Shown piece after piece: positions 1-7,997 of a stretch of DNA of 44,876 nt. Numbering within the stretch: the stretch's first letter is position 1; every line of letters begins with the position of its first letter. The position numbers were made by a program, and so were the translations under genes. Source of the stretch: a virus; the IMG/VR virus record IMGVR_UViG_3300038660_000409, positions 1 through 44,876 of that record. One strand, written 5' to 3'. The notes beneath the pieces were generated by a model. The model was not told where the DNA came from, did no database searches, and worked only from the letters and a program-made list of their open reading frames with translations.

Positions 1-813
1 ATGCGCCGATTCTTGAAGGTGGCTGCCGTCGCGCTCATTGCCGCTGCAGTGCTTGAATTGTTTGCGCGGAGCATCGGTTACCATCAAGGTCAACGGGTGC
101 TCTTTTTTCATCCCTCGGTTGGCACCTTCGCCGGTCCAGTCAGAGCAAATTCCGAACCTACGAACGTCTACGACTGCCATCTGCTCCTTATCGGTGACAG
201 CATTGTAGACGGAATTGACGAATACACTGATGAAATTGCACGTCGTGTCGAAGCTCTTTCGGATGACTCGCGGCAATGCGCGGTCACCAACGTTTCACTC
301 GGTGGTTGGGCTCCAGGTAATGCCCTGGCCTACTTCAGGTACTTTGGCTGGCCGAATGCCACGCACGCGATTCTGGTCATAAACACTGACGACTTGAACC
401 AGCCATCAGCCGTCCGTCGTTCGTGGTCCGTAAGTTATGATGCCGCTCCAAGTTCGGCTTTGATCGCAATGCTTAAAGCCGAAGTTATTCGGCGCATTGA
501 AGGACGCTATTTTCTTCCCGAAAGAGGCGACGGGTTAGGGTTAGATGATACCGAAATACTTCTGTCGGACGCGGCCCGGAACATTCCCTCTGTTCAGGTC
601 CTTTGGCACCCACGGCTCGAAGACGTTCAGGCCAATGCAACGGTTCCAGACGCCCTTGAGCATTTGGCGCAGCTCACTGGCCGGGAAGTCATACAGCTCC
701 CCTATGAGCCCGGCGACTTCTCCGACCGCATTCACCTTAATGTGGCGGGCAAAGAAGCTATGGTGAATGAGCTTGCAGATGTTTTCTTAGGTATGATTTC
801 CGAGCAACGCTGA
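1..813 (+). CDS. Exported SGNH/GDSL-like hydrolase family protein
   Basis: 270 aa. Residues 5-25 form an N-terminal hydrophobic segment after basic residues (MRRFLK), a signal peptide or membrane anchor, so the protein probably acts in the periplasm. The GDS motif (LLIGDSIVDG, about residues 62-71) fits the block I serine nucleophile of SGNH hydrolases. The late DRIHLNVAG (about 243-251) fits the Asp-x-x-His catalytic pair. Members of the family are esterases or acyltransferases acting on polysaccharides or lipids; the substrate here is unknown. It points against the phage late operon, and its 3' end overlaps the last phage gene by 82 bases. Base composition looks less GC-rich than the phage genes. 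It is either host DNA beside the prophage or a lysogenic-conversion gene between the lysis cassette and an attachment site left of the window. Confidence 0.75.
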   Translation: MRRFLKVAAVALIAAAVLELFARSIGYHQGQRVLFFHPSVGTFAGPVRANSEPTNVYDCHLLLIGDSIVDGIDEYTDEIARRVEALSDDSRQCAVTNVSLGGWAPGNALAYFRYFGWPNATHAILVINTDDLNQPSAVRRSWSVSYDAAPSSALIAMLKAEVIRRIEGRYFLPERGDGLGLDDTEILLSDAARNIPSVQVLWHPRLEDVQANATVPDALEHLAQLTGREVIQLPYEPGDFSDRIHLNVAGKEAMVNELADVFLGMISEQR

Positions 814-1010
814 TCAGCGAATTCCTCCAAGGCGCGCACCGTCGGATCGTAGTGCTGCGCATAGGCACCGTTCTTCCTGTCACGCAGCCGCCGATAGAAC
901 TTCAGCTGATCCGGCAGGGCGTCGATCGGGTGGGTCCCCGACCACGCATCCAGCGTGATCGTGAAGCTCTGGCCGTCCTCGGATGCCTCGACCACCGGCA
1001 CCGGCTTCAC
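732..1010 (-). CDS. Hypothetical phage protein, last gene of the late operon
   Basis: 92 aa from a GTG at 1010-1008 that overlaps the holin stop in a GTGA, which fixes the start. The first 65 or so residues (KPVPVVEASEDGQSF and onward, rich in charged residues) look like ordinary protein sequence. The last 27 residues lie antisense to the 3' end of the SGNH gene and may be non-native. The family is not recognised and no membrane segment is visible. It may be a 3'-truncated gene extended by chance into neighbouring DNA, or a genuine tail-to-tail overlap. Location behind the holin suggests a lysis or accessory role, but this is only inference. Confidence 0.5.
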   Translation of the reverse strand: MKPVPVVEASEDGQSFTITLDAWSGTHPIDALPDQLKFYRRLRDRKNGAYAQHYDPTVRALEEFADQRCSEIIPKKTSASSFTIASLPATLR

Positions 1011-1402
1011 CGCGACCAGCGCCGGGCCACGAGCGCGCCAGCATCGCCGAGGATCACAGCGGGGATCAGGACCGTGGCGATATCCCAGAAGCGGGAGGGA
1101 ATGTCGTCGATGGTGAGCGTCCAGCCAAAAAGCGGATTCAGGATCGAGACTGCGAAGACGGCGGTCCACCAGACGCCGAAGGGCACAACGATCAGCAGCC
1201 GGCCGATGCGGGTAGCGCTCCACCGATCGGACTGCTCAGCAAGCGCGATATCCCGCGCTGCCTCGAGGCTGGCGATCTGCTTCTCGGCCGTCAGGCGCTC
1301 GCTGTCGTTCTGGGCGGCCAGTCGCAGGCGGTGCGCCTCGAGGAGGGGTTCGGTGAACTTCTCAACGATGCCTCCGGTGAGAAGGCGTAGGATCCAGCTC
1401 AC
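1007..1402 (-). CDS. Holin of the GTA 3TM type
   Basis: 131 aa from a GTG at 1402-1400. That codon overlaps the upstream stop (GTGA), so it is preferred over the in-frame start at 1435, which would overlap the upstream gene by 37 bases. The N-terminus (SWILRLLTGGIVEKF) is followed by an amphipathic charged helix. Then come hydrophobic stretches around IGRLLIVVPFGVWWTAVFAV and FWDIATVLIPAVILGDAGAL. This resembles the family 'holin of 3TMs for gene-transfer release'. Holins form inner-membrane lesions that let endolysin reach peptidoglycan. The gene sits directly behind the endolysin and a small membrane gene, as in a lysis cassette. Confidence 0.75.
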   Translation of the reverse strand: MSWILRLLTGGIVEKFTEPLLEAHRLRLAAQNDSERLTAEKQIASLEAARDIALAEQSDRWSATRIGRLLIVVPFGVWWTAVFAVSILNPLFGWTLTIDDIPSRFWDIATVLIPAVILGDAGALVARRWSR

Positions 1403-1608
1403 GTCGTCCACCGCATACGCTTGGCGATCCGCCACCAGACCAGTCCGACTAGGGCGACCAATCCTGCCGCCGCCTGGCCGATCAAATCGATCATGCCGGG
1501 ATCATTGCTGATCAAGTGGACAAGTTCGGGGGGCAAGCCTGCCTTTGCCAAATATCCTGCCCCGATATAAAGAGCGATCCGGATTAAAGGTTGCAGTTCA
1601 CTCATCAT
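1399..1608 (-). CDS. Small membrane protein of the lysis cassette
   Basis: 69 aa. It starts at an ATG overlapping the endolysin stop (ATGA) and ends in a GTGA overlap with the holin. Two hydrophobic segments are visible: residues about 8-24 (IRIALYIGAGYLAKAG) and 45-60 (AAAGLVALVGLVWWRI), the second followed by a basic tail. Size and position suggest a second holin, antiholin or release accessory protein. No specific family is recognised. Confidence 0.65.
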   Translation of the reverse strand: MMSELQPLIRIALYIGAGYLAKAGLPPELVHLISNDPGMIDLIGQAAAGLVALVGLVWWRIAKRMRWTT

Positions 1609-2381
1609 GGCTTAGCCTCCAATGCGACCTGCTGCATTGCCGCCGCCCGCGCCAGATCGTGGCGCCTGCGGCCGATCATGTTGATGATTGCGAGGGCCAG
1701 CAGGATCCCGCCTCCGATCAGGGCCCACTCCGGAATGTCGGCGAAGGTGATGCCACCGCCGCCTGCCGCCGCAGTTCCACTGGCGGTTTGGGCTTCGCGC
1801 TTCGCCTGCTGGGTGGCGCGGTCCTTTTCCTCAATCAGGACAGGACGTGCCTGCGCCCCGGTTCTTTCCGCAGTCATTCGCAGCGCCACAGCCTCGACGC
1901 GCGCCACCCGTGCAGACCAGCCGCGCCCGAAGGTGCTCCAGGTGCGCAGGCCGCGCAGGAAGCCCATGCGGACCGCGCACGCGCGCTTGATGGCTTCGAC
2001 CGGCGTGGCGTCGTTCGCGGCAACCAGTGTCGCCGGGCCCATCTTGCCATCAGCGGTGGCGCCCACCGCGCGCTGCAGCCATTGCACGCCGCGCCTGACG
2101 CCGCTGTTCACGGCGGGATCGAGGGCGACAAGATCGACGCCTTGGCGGAGATCGTCGCCGCGCACTGGGTTCCAATAGCGCGCGCGGTAGATCGTCTCCG
2201 CTTCGCGCTTGGTCAGGCTCCGGACGTCGTCCTTGGTCACAGGCCCGCCGCGCCAGTCGCGCAGCGTCCCGATGGTGATGCCCATGTTCGTGGCACCGCC
2301 CGGGTCCTTCGGGTGATCGACGTAGCCGCCCTCGTGGGCGAAGATTTCCGCCATGCAGGCGGTGAAGTTGTCTCGGGCCAT
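1605..2381 (-). CDS. GH108-type endolysin with C-terminal membrane anchor
   Basis: 258 aa. The start at 2381 follows a good Shine-Dalgarno (GGAAGGAG); the open frame extends upstream only through a terminator hairpin. Glycoside hydrolase family 108 features are clear: HEGGYVDHPKDPGGATNMG near the N-terminus with likely catalytic Glu17, followed by a peptidoglycan-binding-type region (GATADGKMGPATL). The C-terminal quarter carries an Ala/Gly-rich linker, then a hydrophobic helix (WALIGGGILLALAIINMIG) and a basic tail. The enzyme would cleave the glycan strands of peptidoglycan to release phage. The C-terminal membrane helix is an unusual position for an anchor and suggests inner-membrane tethering. 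First gene of the lysis cassette, overlapping the next gene by four bases. Confidence 0.85.
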   Translation of the reverse strand: MARDNFTACMAEIFAHEGGYVDHPKDPGGATNMGITIGTLRDWRGGPVTKDDVRSLTKREAETIYRARYWNPVRGDDLRQGVDLVALDPAVNSGVRRGVQWLQRAVGATADGKMGPATLVAANDATPVEAIKRACAVRMGFLRGLRTWSTFGRGWSARVARVEAVALRMTAERTGAQARPVLIEEKDRATQQAKREAQTASGTAAAGGGGITFADIPEWALIGGGILLALAIINMIGRRRHDLARAAAMQQVALEAKP

Positions 2382-2401
2382 CGCGGGCTCCTTCCGGGCA
2401 T

Positions 2402-2427
2402 AAAAAAACCCGCCTGCGAGGGCGGGT
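2402..2427 (-). terminator. Intrinsic terminator immediately before the endolysin gene
   Basis: On the minus strand a stem of six GC pairs (CCCGCC/GGCGGG, plus a G-T pair) closes a short loop and is followed by seven T. It ends about 20 bases before the endolysin ATG and directly precedes its ribosome-binding site. It would end tail transcripts after the 88-aa gene unless antitermination or read-through occurs. Confidence 0.8.
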
Positions 2428-2470
2428 GGTGACTTTCTTGATCGAGTTTTGATCGTGCGCTGATGCACAG

Positions 2471-2737
2471 TCAGCGGTCGGGGAACTTCCGGTCGAGGCG
2501 CTCGAGGGTCCTGCCGATGCCGAGCAGGCTTTCCTCGATGCGACCCAGCTGCACGGCTTGCTGTGCTGCCGAGGCGGCCTGTGCCTCGACCTTCACCTCG
2601 AGCTTGGCGATCTCGCGCTCGTTCTGTTTGCTCTGCGCGGAGGCCTTCGAGAGAGCCACTTCAATTCTCGCCCAGAGACCGGCCAAGCCCAGGAGCAGTG
2701 GCCAGACCGCCTGTATCGTTTCCCAATTCGGCATCAT
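2471..2737 (-). CDS. Small membrane-anchored coiled-coil protein
   Basis: 88 aa from the ATG at 2737, six to nine bases after AAGGAG; the longer frame to 2764 has no comparable site. N-terminal hydrophobic helix (VWPLLLGLAGLWARIEVAL) is followed by a heptad-rich, Glu/Gln/Lys-rich coiled coil (QNEREIAKLEVKVEAQAASA) to the end. The architecture resembles small phage inner-membrane proteins of lysis regions (i-spanin-like) or tail-tip accessory proteins. No family is recognised. It lies between the tail genes and the endolysin. Confidence 0.6.
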   Translation of the reverse strand: MMPNWETIQAVWPLLLGLAGLWARIEVALSKASAQSKQNEREIAKLEVKVEAQAASAAQQAVQLGRIEESLLGIGRTLERLDRKFPDR

Positions 2738-2782
2738 CGCCTGCTCCTTTTTTCTGCTCGTCAATGTGGATTTCCCCGCGCA

Positions 2783-3526
2783 TCAGTTTGGCACTCCCAG
2801 CGTCAGGTAATGGATGGCGATGCGGACCGAGCCGCCCGTGAAATTGCCGCCCTGCGCGGTGAGCACGATGGGCGTGTCGGCATAGAACGCCTGCGGGCCG
2901 ATCACGCCGACGTTCGTGCTTCCCGCAGCGACACCGAGAGAGCCGCCGAACTTGTTGGTCTCGCCTGAAACCCCGCAGTCGTAGGAGGTCGCGCCGGTGA
3001 TCGTGGTCACGGTCCGCGTCGAGACCCCGAGCACGATGGCGCGGTCCGGGATCTCGACGGTTGAGGTACCCGAGGCACCGGAGAGGCCTGACAGGGTCTG
3101 CTCGAGAACCGCCATGCCGGTGGTACCGCCCAGCGCGCCCAGCGCCACGTCGACGCTTCCCCCTTGGGCGAGCAGGCCCATGGCCTCGTCCAGCGGCGTC
3201 CAGGCAGCTCCTATCCGCACGACCACCTTGGCCTCATCCTGCACCCAGACCACCCAGCCGGTGCGGGCTGGCAGGCGCACCCACGCGCCGTCGGACCGGA
3301 GCGCGATGTCCCCGGCCCAGCCTGACCAGGCACCGGTCGCGCCAGTGGCCACGATGTAGCGCGCGCCCTCGGCGGGCGAGCCGGGTGGCGTCGCGAGGTT
3401 GCGGTCGAGGACGGACAGCTGAATGAGCCCGTCGAGCAGCCGCAGGGCCTCGTTGTGGGTGACATGCTTCTGGGCCTGCGCCGCCAGAATGAATGGCAGC
3501 AGCAGGTTCGTGGAGGTGTCGGCCAT
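2783..3526 (-). CDS. DUF2793 tail or receptor-binding accessory protein
   Basis: 247 aa. The N-terminal half matches DUF2793: LLLPFILAAQAQKHVTHNEAL, then a WSGWAGDIA and WVVWVQDEAKV beta-rich domain. The C-terminal half is Gly/Thr/Ser-rich and probably a beta-structured appendage. DUF2793 proteins are common in Rhodobacterales prophages and near GTA genes, where related proteins form surface appendages that contact the host. It follows the host-specificity protein by ten bases and is probably an accessory fibre or spike. Confidence 0.7.
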   Translation of the reverse strand: MADTSTNLLLPFILAAQAQKHVTHNEALRLLDGLIQLSVLDRNLATPPGSPAEGARYIVATGATGAWSGWAGDIALRSDGAWVRLPARTGWVVWVQDEAKVVVRIGAAWTPLDEAMGLLAQGGSVDVALGALGGTTGMAVLEQTLSGLSGASGTSTVEIPDRAIVLGVSTRTVTTITGATSYDCGVSGETNKFGGSLGVAAGSTNVGVIGPQAFYADTPIVLTAQGGNFTGGSVRIAIHYLTLGVPN

Positions 3527-3536
3527 GGGGTGTCCT

Positions 3537-6500
3537 TCAGAAGTTCAGAGTTACCGTTCGGGTGGTGCCGCGCCCGACGAGCGAGGACAGCTGCGCGATG
3601 CGGACATCGAGGGTGTCGCCGGGCCCCAGAGGGGATCCCCAATCCGCCGTCTGCTGGGCAGCGGTGTAGACCGCGCTTGTGTTGGCAACGGTCAAGGTTC
3701 TCTTGACGGTTGTCCCGTCGAGGATATCGACCTCATAAGCCTCGCTCGACTCGGACATGGGCACCTCGACCGCCGCCCAGCTGTCGCCGACCAAGGACCG
3801 GTCGCGGCGGGTCCAGCGGATGGTCAGGTCGCCCGGCGTGCGCCCGCGCAGCCAAGGCTGCTCGACGTGTCCGACCGAGAAGGGGCGCAGACCGACGCCA
3901 GCGGGCGTGAAGGCCGCCGCGACATAGCTGTCGTCCGTGAAGGGCAGCGATGCCGGGCCGATGCGCCAGTTCCATGGCAGGCCGAGGTCCGCTTGTGCCA
4001 CAGGCATCCGCGCCACCGCCTCGTCCAGCACGACGACGCGGGCACCGGCCACGACGTTCGCCGCCACCGCGTGCTCGGTCCCGCGCTGCCCGCGCAGAAG
4101 GCGGGTGAGCCGGTACCGGCCCGTCGCCACCAGCTCGGCGCTGCTGCCCTGCACGATCTCCCAGACGCCCGATGCGCTCTCGATCGCCAGAGCGTTCGCA
4201 CCGCCGAACAGCGCGAGGTCGGTCACGCTCTCGAGCGTTCCGCTGCGCAGATCGACCACCAGCGCGTTCGCCATGTCAAAGCGCGAGGTGGGCCCTGCCG
4301 CGAGGTCGGCGGCGAGTGTGCCGAGACGCGCGCGGGTGCCGAAGGTCTGGAAGACCTCGAAGCCTTCGTCGGAATAGCTGCGCCACACCGCGACGTTCCC
4401 GGGCCATGGCCGGGCGAAGGCCGCGATCAGCGGCTGGTAATCCGTTTCCTGCTCGCTCAACTGCGGCACGTCGAGGAACACCACCTCCGTCCCGCCGAAC
4501 ACCACCGGGCGCGCCAGCGAGGCGGCGCGCGGCTGGCCTGGCGGCAGATCGTAGACGACGCGGTCCTGAAAGAGCGTCTCCATCGCCCGTGAGTCGCTGT
4601 CGGCCACCGAGACGACGCGCAGCTCGATCAGGCGCTGGTCGTGATCCAGCCGCACCACGTCGCCCGGGTCGATGGCCAGCCGCGATGGCGGCAGGCGGAA
4701 GGCTGCGCTCTCGCGGCCCACCCATGCCTCCATCAGCGCGCGGCGACAGCGCCGCTCCGCCTCTTCCGGTGGCAATGCCATCGGGAACGCCTCCGCGCTG
4801 ACGCGCGACGCCTCCACAGTGATCCTGCGCGCCTCGACCAGCGCCGAGTCGTAGTCCTCGTCCGAGCGCGCCATCTGCCATTTCAGGGCTTGCGGCAGCT
4901 CGGTCTCCTGCCCGCGAGTCAACTCGAGCACCTCGCCGTTGTCGCTCTGCGCCGCCACCATGTCGTCAGGGGTGATCGTCAAGACCGGCGCGCGGCCGCG
5001 CATCAGAAAGCGGATCATGCCTTCGCTCTCGATGGCGTCGAAGCCGAAATGCCGGGCGAGCGTCGTGATCGAAGTGCGTGGCGATTCCAACGCGCTTATC
5101 ACGTAGCCCTCGACCGCGCCCCAGAGTCCGCTGACGTCGATGCGTTCCTCGGGCATCCCGGCGCGCAGGCAGAGGGCGCGCACCAAAGCCTGCAGCGAGA
5201 CAGCACCCAGCCGCCCGGTCAGCCAGTGCCCGAGGCGCCAGTTGGCCCCATCGGTCCAGATGTCCTGCAGCTCGGGAAAGAACGGATAGGGGCGGGCGTC
5301 CCACGTCCAGGCCGCGCACTCCGGGATTCGGATCATGCGGTCGCCGTAGACGCTCGAGACCGGGTTGTTCGCGGGCTTGCCCCAATGGTCGAGCGTCGCC
5401 TCGAGATAGGCGCGCTGGATGGAGTCGTCGCGCCAGCCCCGCGAAAAGTAGGGCACGAGGCTTTCGGAGGACTTCGGATCGTAGAACACATTCGGCTGGT
5501 TGGAGCCCCGGTCGACAGCCGGGCACCCGAACTCGGTGAACCAGAAGGGCTTTGACTGCGGCACCCACGCGGTGGGCGTGCCGCTCTCGACGCCGCCCGG
5601 CCGATTGAAGTGCTGGTTGCTCCACCAGCTTCGCAGGTCCTTGTTGCGGAAGACCCAAGGCTTGCCCGCCGCGCCGTCACTGATCGCGGTGCGGTCCTGC
5701 TCGGCCCGGTCGGCGGTGCTGGCGTAGAACCAGTCGAAGCCTTCTCCGCCCTCGATGTTGGACTGCAGGTAGCCGCGGTCGTAGATCACCGGCCACTCTT
5801 GGGCGTCGAGGTGCTCGAAGCCGTCGCGCCAGTCGGACAGCGGCATGTAGTTGTCGATGCCGACGGAGTTGATGTTGGCGTCCGCCCAGAGCGGGTCGAG
5901 GTGGAAGTATACGTCGCCGCTGCCGTCGTCCGGGTGGTGGCCGAAATACTCCGACCAGTCGGCGGCGTAGCTGATTTTCGTGCCCGCGCCGAGGATCGAG
6001 CGGACGTCGGCCGCGAGGTCGCGCAGCTGCTGGACTGACGGATAGGTCCCAGCCGCCGACCGGACCTGCGTCAGGCCGCGCATCTCCGAGCCGATGATGA
6101 AGGCATCCACACCTCCGGCCGCCGCGCAGAGGTGAGCGTAATGCAGGATCATCCGGCGCAGGCTCCACTCGCCTGCGGAGCCGGTGAAGGTGACGGTCGT
6201 TCCTGTGACCGAGAAGTTGGCGGGTGTGGCCGAGCCGAACAGCGCCGCCACCTGTGACGCCGCCGTGGCGGTCTTGTCGACCGTTCCTGTGAAGCCCGCA
6301 GCCGGGCTGCAGGTGATCCTCCCGCGCCAAGGGAAGGCCGGTTGCCCAGCGCTGGCGGCGTTGTTGCTGTAAGGGTTCGGCAGCGTGTTGCCCGAGGGCA
6401 CGTCCATCAGGATGAACGGATAGAAGGTAACGCGCAGGCCGCGGGCCTTCAGCTCCTGAATGGCCTGCGCCACCGATAGGTCGCTTGGGGTGCCGCCATA

Positions 6501-7508
6501 GACGGGGCGGTTCTCGCTGTCGCGGCTCACGAGGTAGGCGCTCTCGCGTGCCACGCCATTGACCGACCAAGCAGGCGTCGTGCTCTTGCTGGCCACCTCC
6601 ACGCCCGGGCGCACCTTGCAGTTCCCGGCGCGCAGGTCGTCCCCGAACCATGCGACGACGAGCGAGGTGCTCTCGACCTCGGGAGCCTGCGCCTGAAGAC
6701 GATCCATCGCGACCACGAAATCCGCCGTGTTGGCCAGAGCGTTCGCGTTCTCCGCAGTCGTGGTCGAGCCCTCGCTCTTCCGGACGATCTGCGTGGCATA
6801 GCTGAACTCGCCAGACGCTGGGATGATCGTCACCGCCTTCGTCAGGCCCTCGGCCGTGTCGGGATCGGCGAGCGGGCGGAACACCTCGAAGGAGAGCTGC
6901 GGCAGGCGGTTGCCAAACTTCTCAAGCGCCAGTTCCTCGAACACGACGTAGGCGGTGCCCCGATAGGCAGGCGTCGCCGCCGCGCCCATCTTCGCCGCGA
7001 TGATGGTGTCGGGCAGCTGGTCCTCGTCGCCTGCGTACCAGCGCCAGACCACGCCCTCCATATCCATGGGCTTGCCGTCGGCCCAGATGCGACCGTTTCC
7101 GCTGATCGGGCCCTCGCAGATCGCGACCGCGAAGCTGGCGTAGTAGAGGTACTCGGTCGTGGTGACAGAACCGCCGCCACCGCCGCCCTTGCCGCCGCCT
7201 TGGGTGGTCGTGCGGGTTTCCTCGCGGAAGTCGGTGGCCCAGATCACGTTGCCGCCCATCCGCATGCGCCCGTAGAGCCGCGGCAGGATTGCGCCCTCAG
7301 TCGAGGACGTGATCCGCAGGCTGTCCAGCCGCGCGCCCTCCATCCGCTGCCCTGGCACCAGCGACGACACGATCCAGCTGTCCACCACCGAGCCGATCGA
7401 GGAACCGATAAAGCCGCCGATGGCTGCACCGGTGAAGCCAAGAACGGTGCCAGAGATCAGGGAGCCGCCGATGGCGGTGCCGACGGCTCCGAGGACAAGA
7501 GTGGCCAT
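3537..7508 (-). CDS. GTA gp15-like giant host-specificity tail-tip protein (TIM-barrel)
   Basis: 1323 aa. Three parts are visible. The N-terminus (1-55) is Gly/Ala-rich and hydrophobic, followed by an unusual Gly-rich loop (GGGKGGGGGG, near residue 108). A central GTA TIM-barrel-like region lies around residues 430-740 (FIIGSEMRGLTQVRSAAGTY, ISYAADWSEYFGHHPDDGSG). A phage-tail_3-like region follows around 900-1000 (EAERRCRRALMEAWVGRESA), then beta-rich domains to the end. In Rhodobacter GTA the equivalent 'megatron' forms the tail tip and penetrates the cell envelope. It follows the peptidase and hub genes in the conserved GTA order. Confidence 0.9.
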   Translation of the reverse strand: MATLVLGAVGTAIGGSLISGTVLGFTGAAIGGFIGSSIGSVVDSWIVSSLVPGQRMEGARLDSLRITSSTEGAILPRLYGRMRMGGNVIWATDFREETRTTTQGGGKGGGGGGSVTTTEYLYYASFAVAICEGPISGNGRIWADGKPMDMEGVVWRWYAGDEDQLPDTIIAAKMGAAATPAYRGTAYVVFEELALEKFGNRLPQLSFEVFRPLADPDTAEGLTKAVTIIPASGEFSYATQIVRKSEGSTTTAENANALANTADFVVAMDRLQAQAPEVESTSLVVAWFGDDLRAGNCKVRPGVEVASKSTTPAWSVNGVARESAYLVSRDSENRPVYGGTPSDLSVAQAIQELKARGLRVTFYPFILMDVPSGNTLPNPYSNNAASAGQPAFPWRGRITCSPAAGFTGTVDKTATAASQVAALFGSATPANFSVTGTTVTFTGSAGEWSLRRMILHYAHLCAAAGGVDAFIIGSEMRGLTQVRSAAGTYPSVQQLRDLAADVRSILGAGTKISYAADWSEYFGHHPDDGSGDVYFHLDPLWADANINSVGIDNYMPLSDWRDGFEHLDAQEWPVIYDRGYLQSNIEGGEGFDWFYASTADRAEQDRTAISDGAAGKPWVFRNKDLRSWWSNQHFNRPGGVESGTPTAWVPQSKPFWFTEFGCPAVDRGSNQPNVFYDPKSSESLVPYFSRGWRDDSIQRAYLEATLDHWGKPANNPVSSVYGDRMIRIPECAAWTWDARPYPFFPELQDIWTDGANWRLGHWLTGRLGAVSLQALVRALCLRAGMPEERIDVSGLWGAVEGYVISALESPRTSITTLARHFGFDAIESEGMIRFLMRGRAPVLTITPDDMVAAQSDNGEVLELTRGQETELPQALKWQMARSDEDYDSALVEARRITVEASRVSAEAFPMALPPEEAERRCRRALMEAWVGRESAAFRLPPSRLAIDPGDVVRLDHDQRLIELRVVSVADSDSRAMETLFQDRVVYDLPPGQPRAASLARPVVFGGTEVVFLDVPQLSEQETDYQPLIAAFARPWPGNVAVWRSYSDEGFEVFQTFGTRARLGTLAADLAAGPTSRFDMANALVVDLRSGTLESVTDLALFGGANALAIESASGVWEIVQGSSAELVATGRYRLTRLLRGQRGTEHAVAANVVAGARVVVLDEAVARMPVAQADLGLPWNWRIGPASLPFTDDSYVAAAFTPAGVGLRPFSVGHVEQPWLRGRTPGDLTIRWTRRDRSLVGDSWAAVEVPMSESSEAYEVDILDGTTVKRTLTVANTSAVYTAAQQTADWGSPLGPGDTLDVRIAQLSSLVGRGTTRTVTLNF

Positions 7509-7511
7509 GGT

Positions 7512-7997
7512 TCAGGGGTTCTTTCTGCGGACGCGCTTGGGGCGCGGGAAACGGAAGGCAAATGCGATACGCCGCCGCCAGGCATCTGTGAGAGGTTCCT
7601 CGACCACGCCAAGGCGGTCGTAGGAGTGCACGAAGCGGTCAGGGGCGGTGAGGATCCCGACGTGCTTGGCGATCGCACCCCGGCGCATCCGGAAAAGGAT
7701 CATGTCGCCGGGCCCGGCGCTCTCGACCGGGATCCCGATCATGGCTTGCGCGGCGCCTTCGAAGAGCACCTCGCGCCGCCCGGTCTCGCCCCAGTCGCGG
7801 CTATAGGGCGGCACCGGCACCGGCTCCGCGCCCACCACGTCGCGCCAGACGCCGCGCGCCAGCCCGAGGCAGTCGCAGCCCACGCCCTTGAGGCTCGCCT
7901 GGTCGTGGTAGGGCGTGCCGAGCCACGCGCGCGCGGCCGCCACCACCGCGTCCGGATTGGCCGGGCGCGGCGCGCTGCGTCGAGTTGCGGTGGTCAT
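7512..7997 (-). CDS. Tail-tip NlpC/P60 peptidase (GTA gp14-like)
   Basis: 161 aa from an ATG overlapping the hub stop (ATGA). The NlpC/P60 signature is clear: AARAWLGTPY, then the nucleophile in GVGCDCLGLARG (Cys43), and the histidine in AKHVGIL (His112) with His124 as a possible third residue. The C-terminus is very basic (PRPKRVRRKNP). These tail-associated peptidases cut peptidoglycan stem peptides so the tail can cross the cell wall. The gene lies between the hub and the giant tip protein, as in GTA clusters. Confidence 0.88.
   Translation of the reverse strand: MTTATRRSAPRPANPDAVVAAARAWLGTPYHDQASLKGVGCDCLGLARGVWRDVVGAEPVPVPPYSRDWGETGRREVLFEGAAQAMIGIPVESAGPGDMILFRMRRGAIAKHVGILTAPDRFVHSYDRLGVVEEPLTDAWRRRIAFAFRFPRPKRVRRKNP

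Noticed and set aside
3423-4592. Long rightward open frame (389 codons) opposite the host-specificity gene
   Set aside because: Composition is Arg/Ala/Pro/Gly-biased with no domain, and it is antisense to a clear GTA gp15-like gene. It is a GC-rich shadow frame. The same holds for the 438-codon frame at 18576-19892 and the 304-codon frame at 4641-5555.
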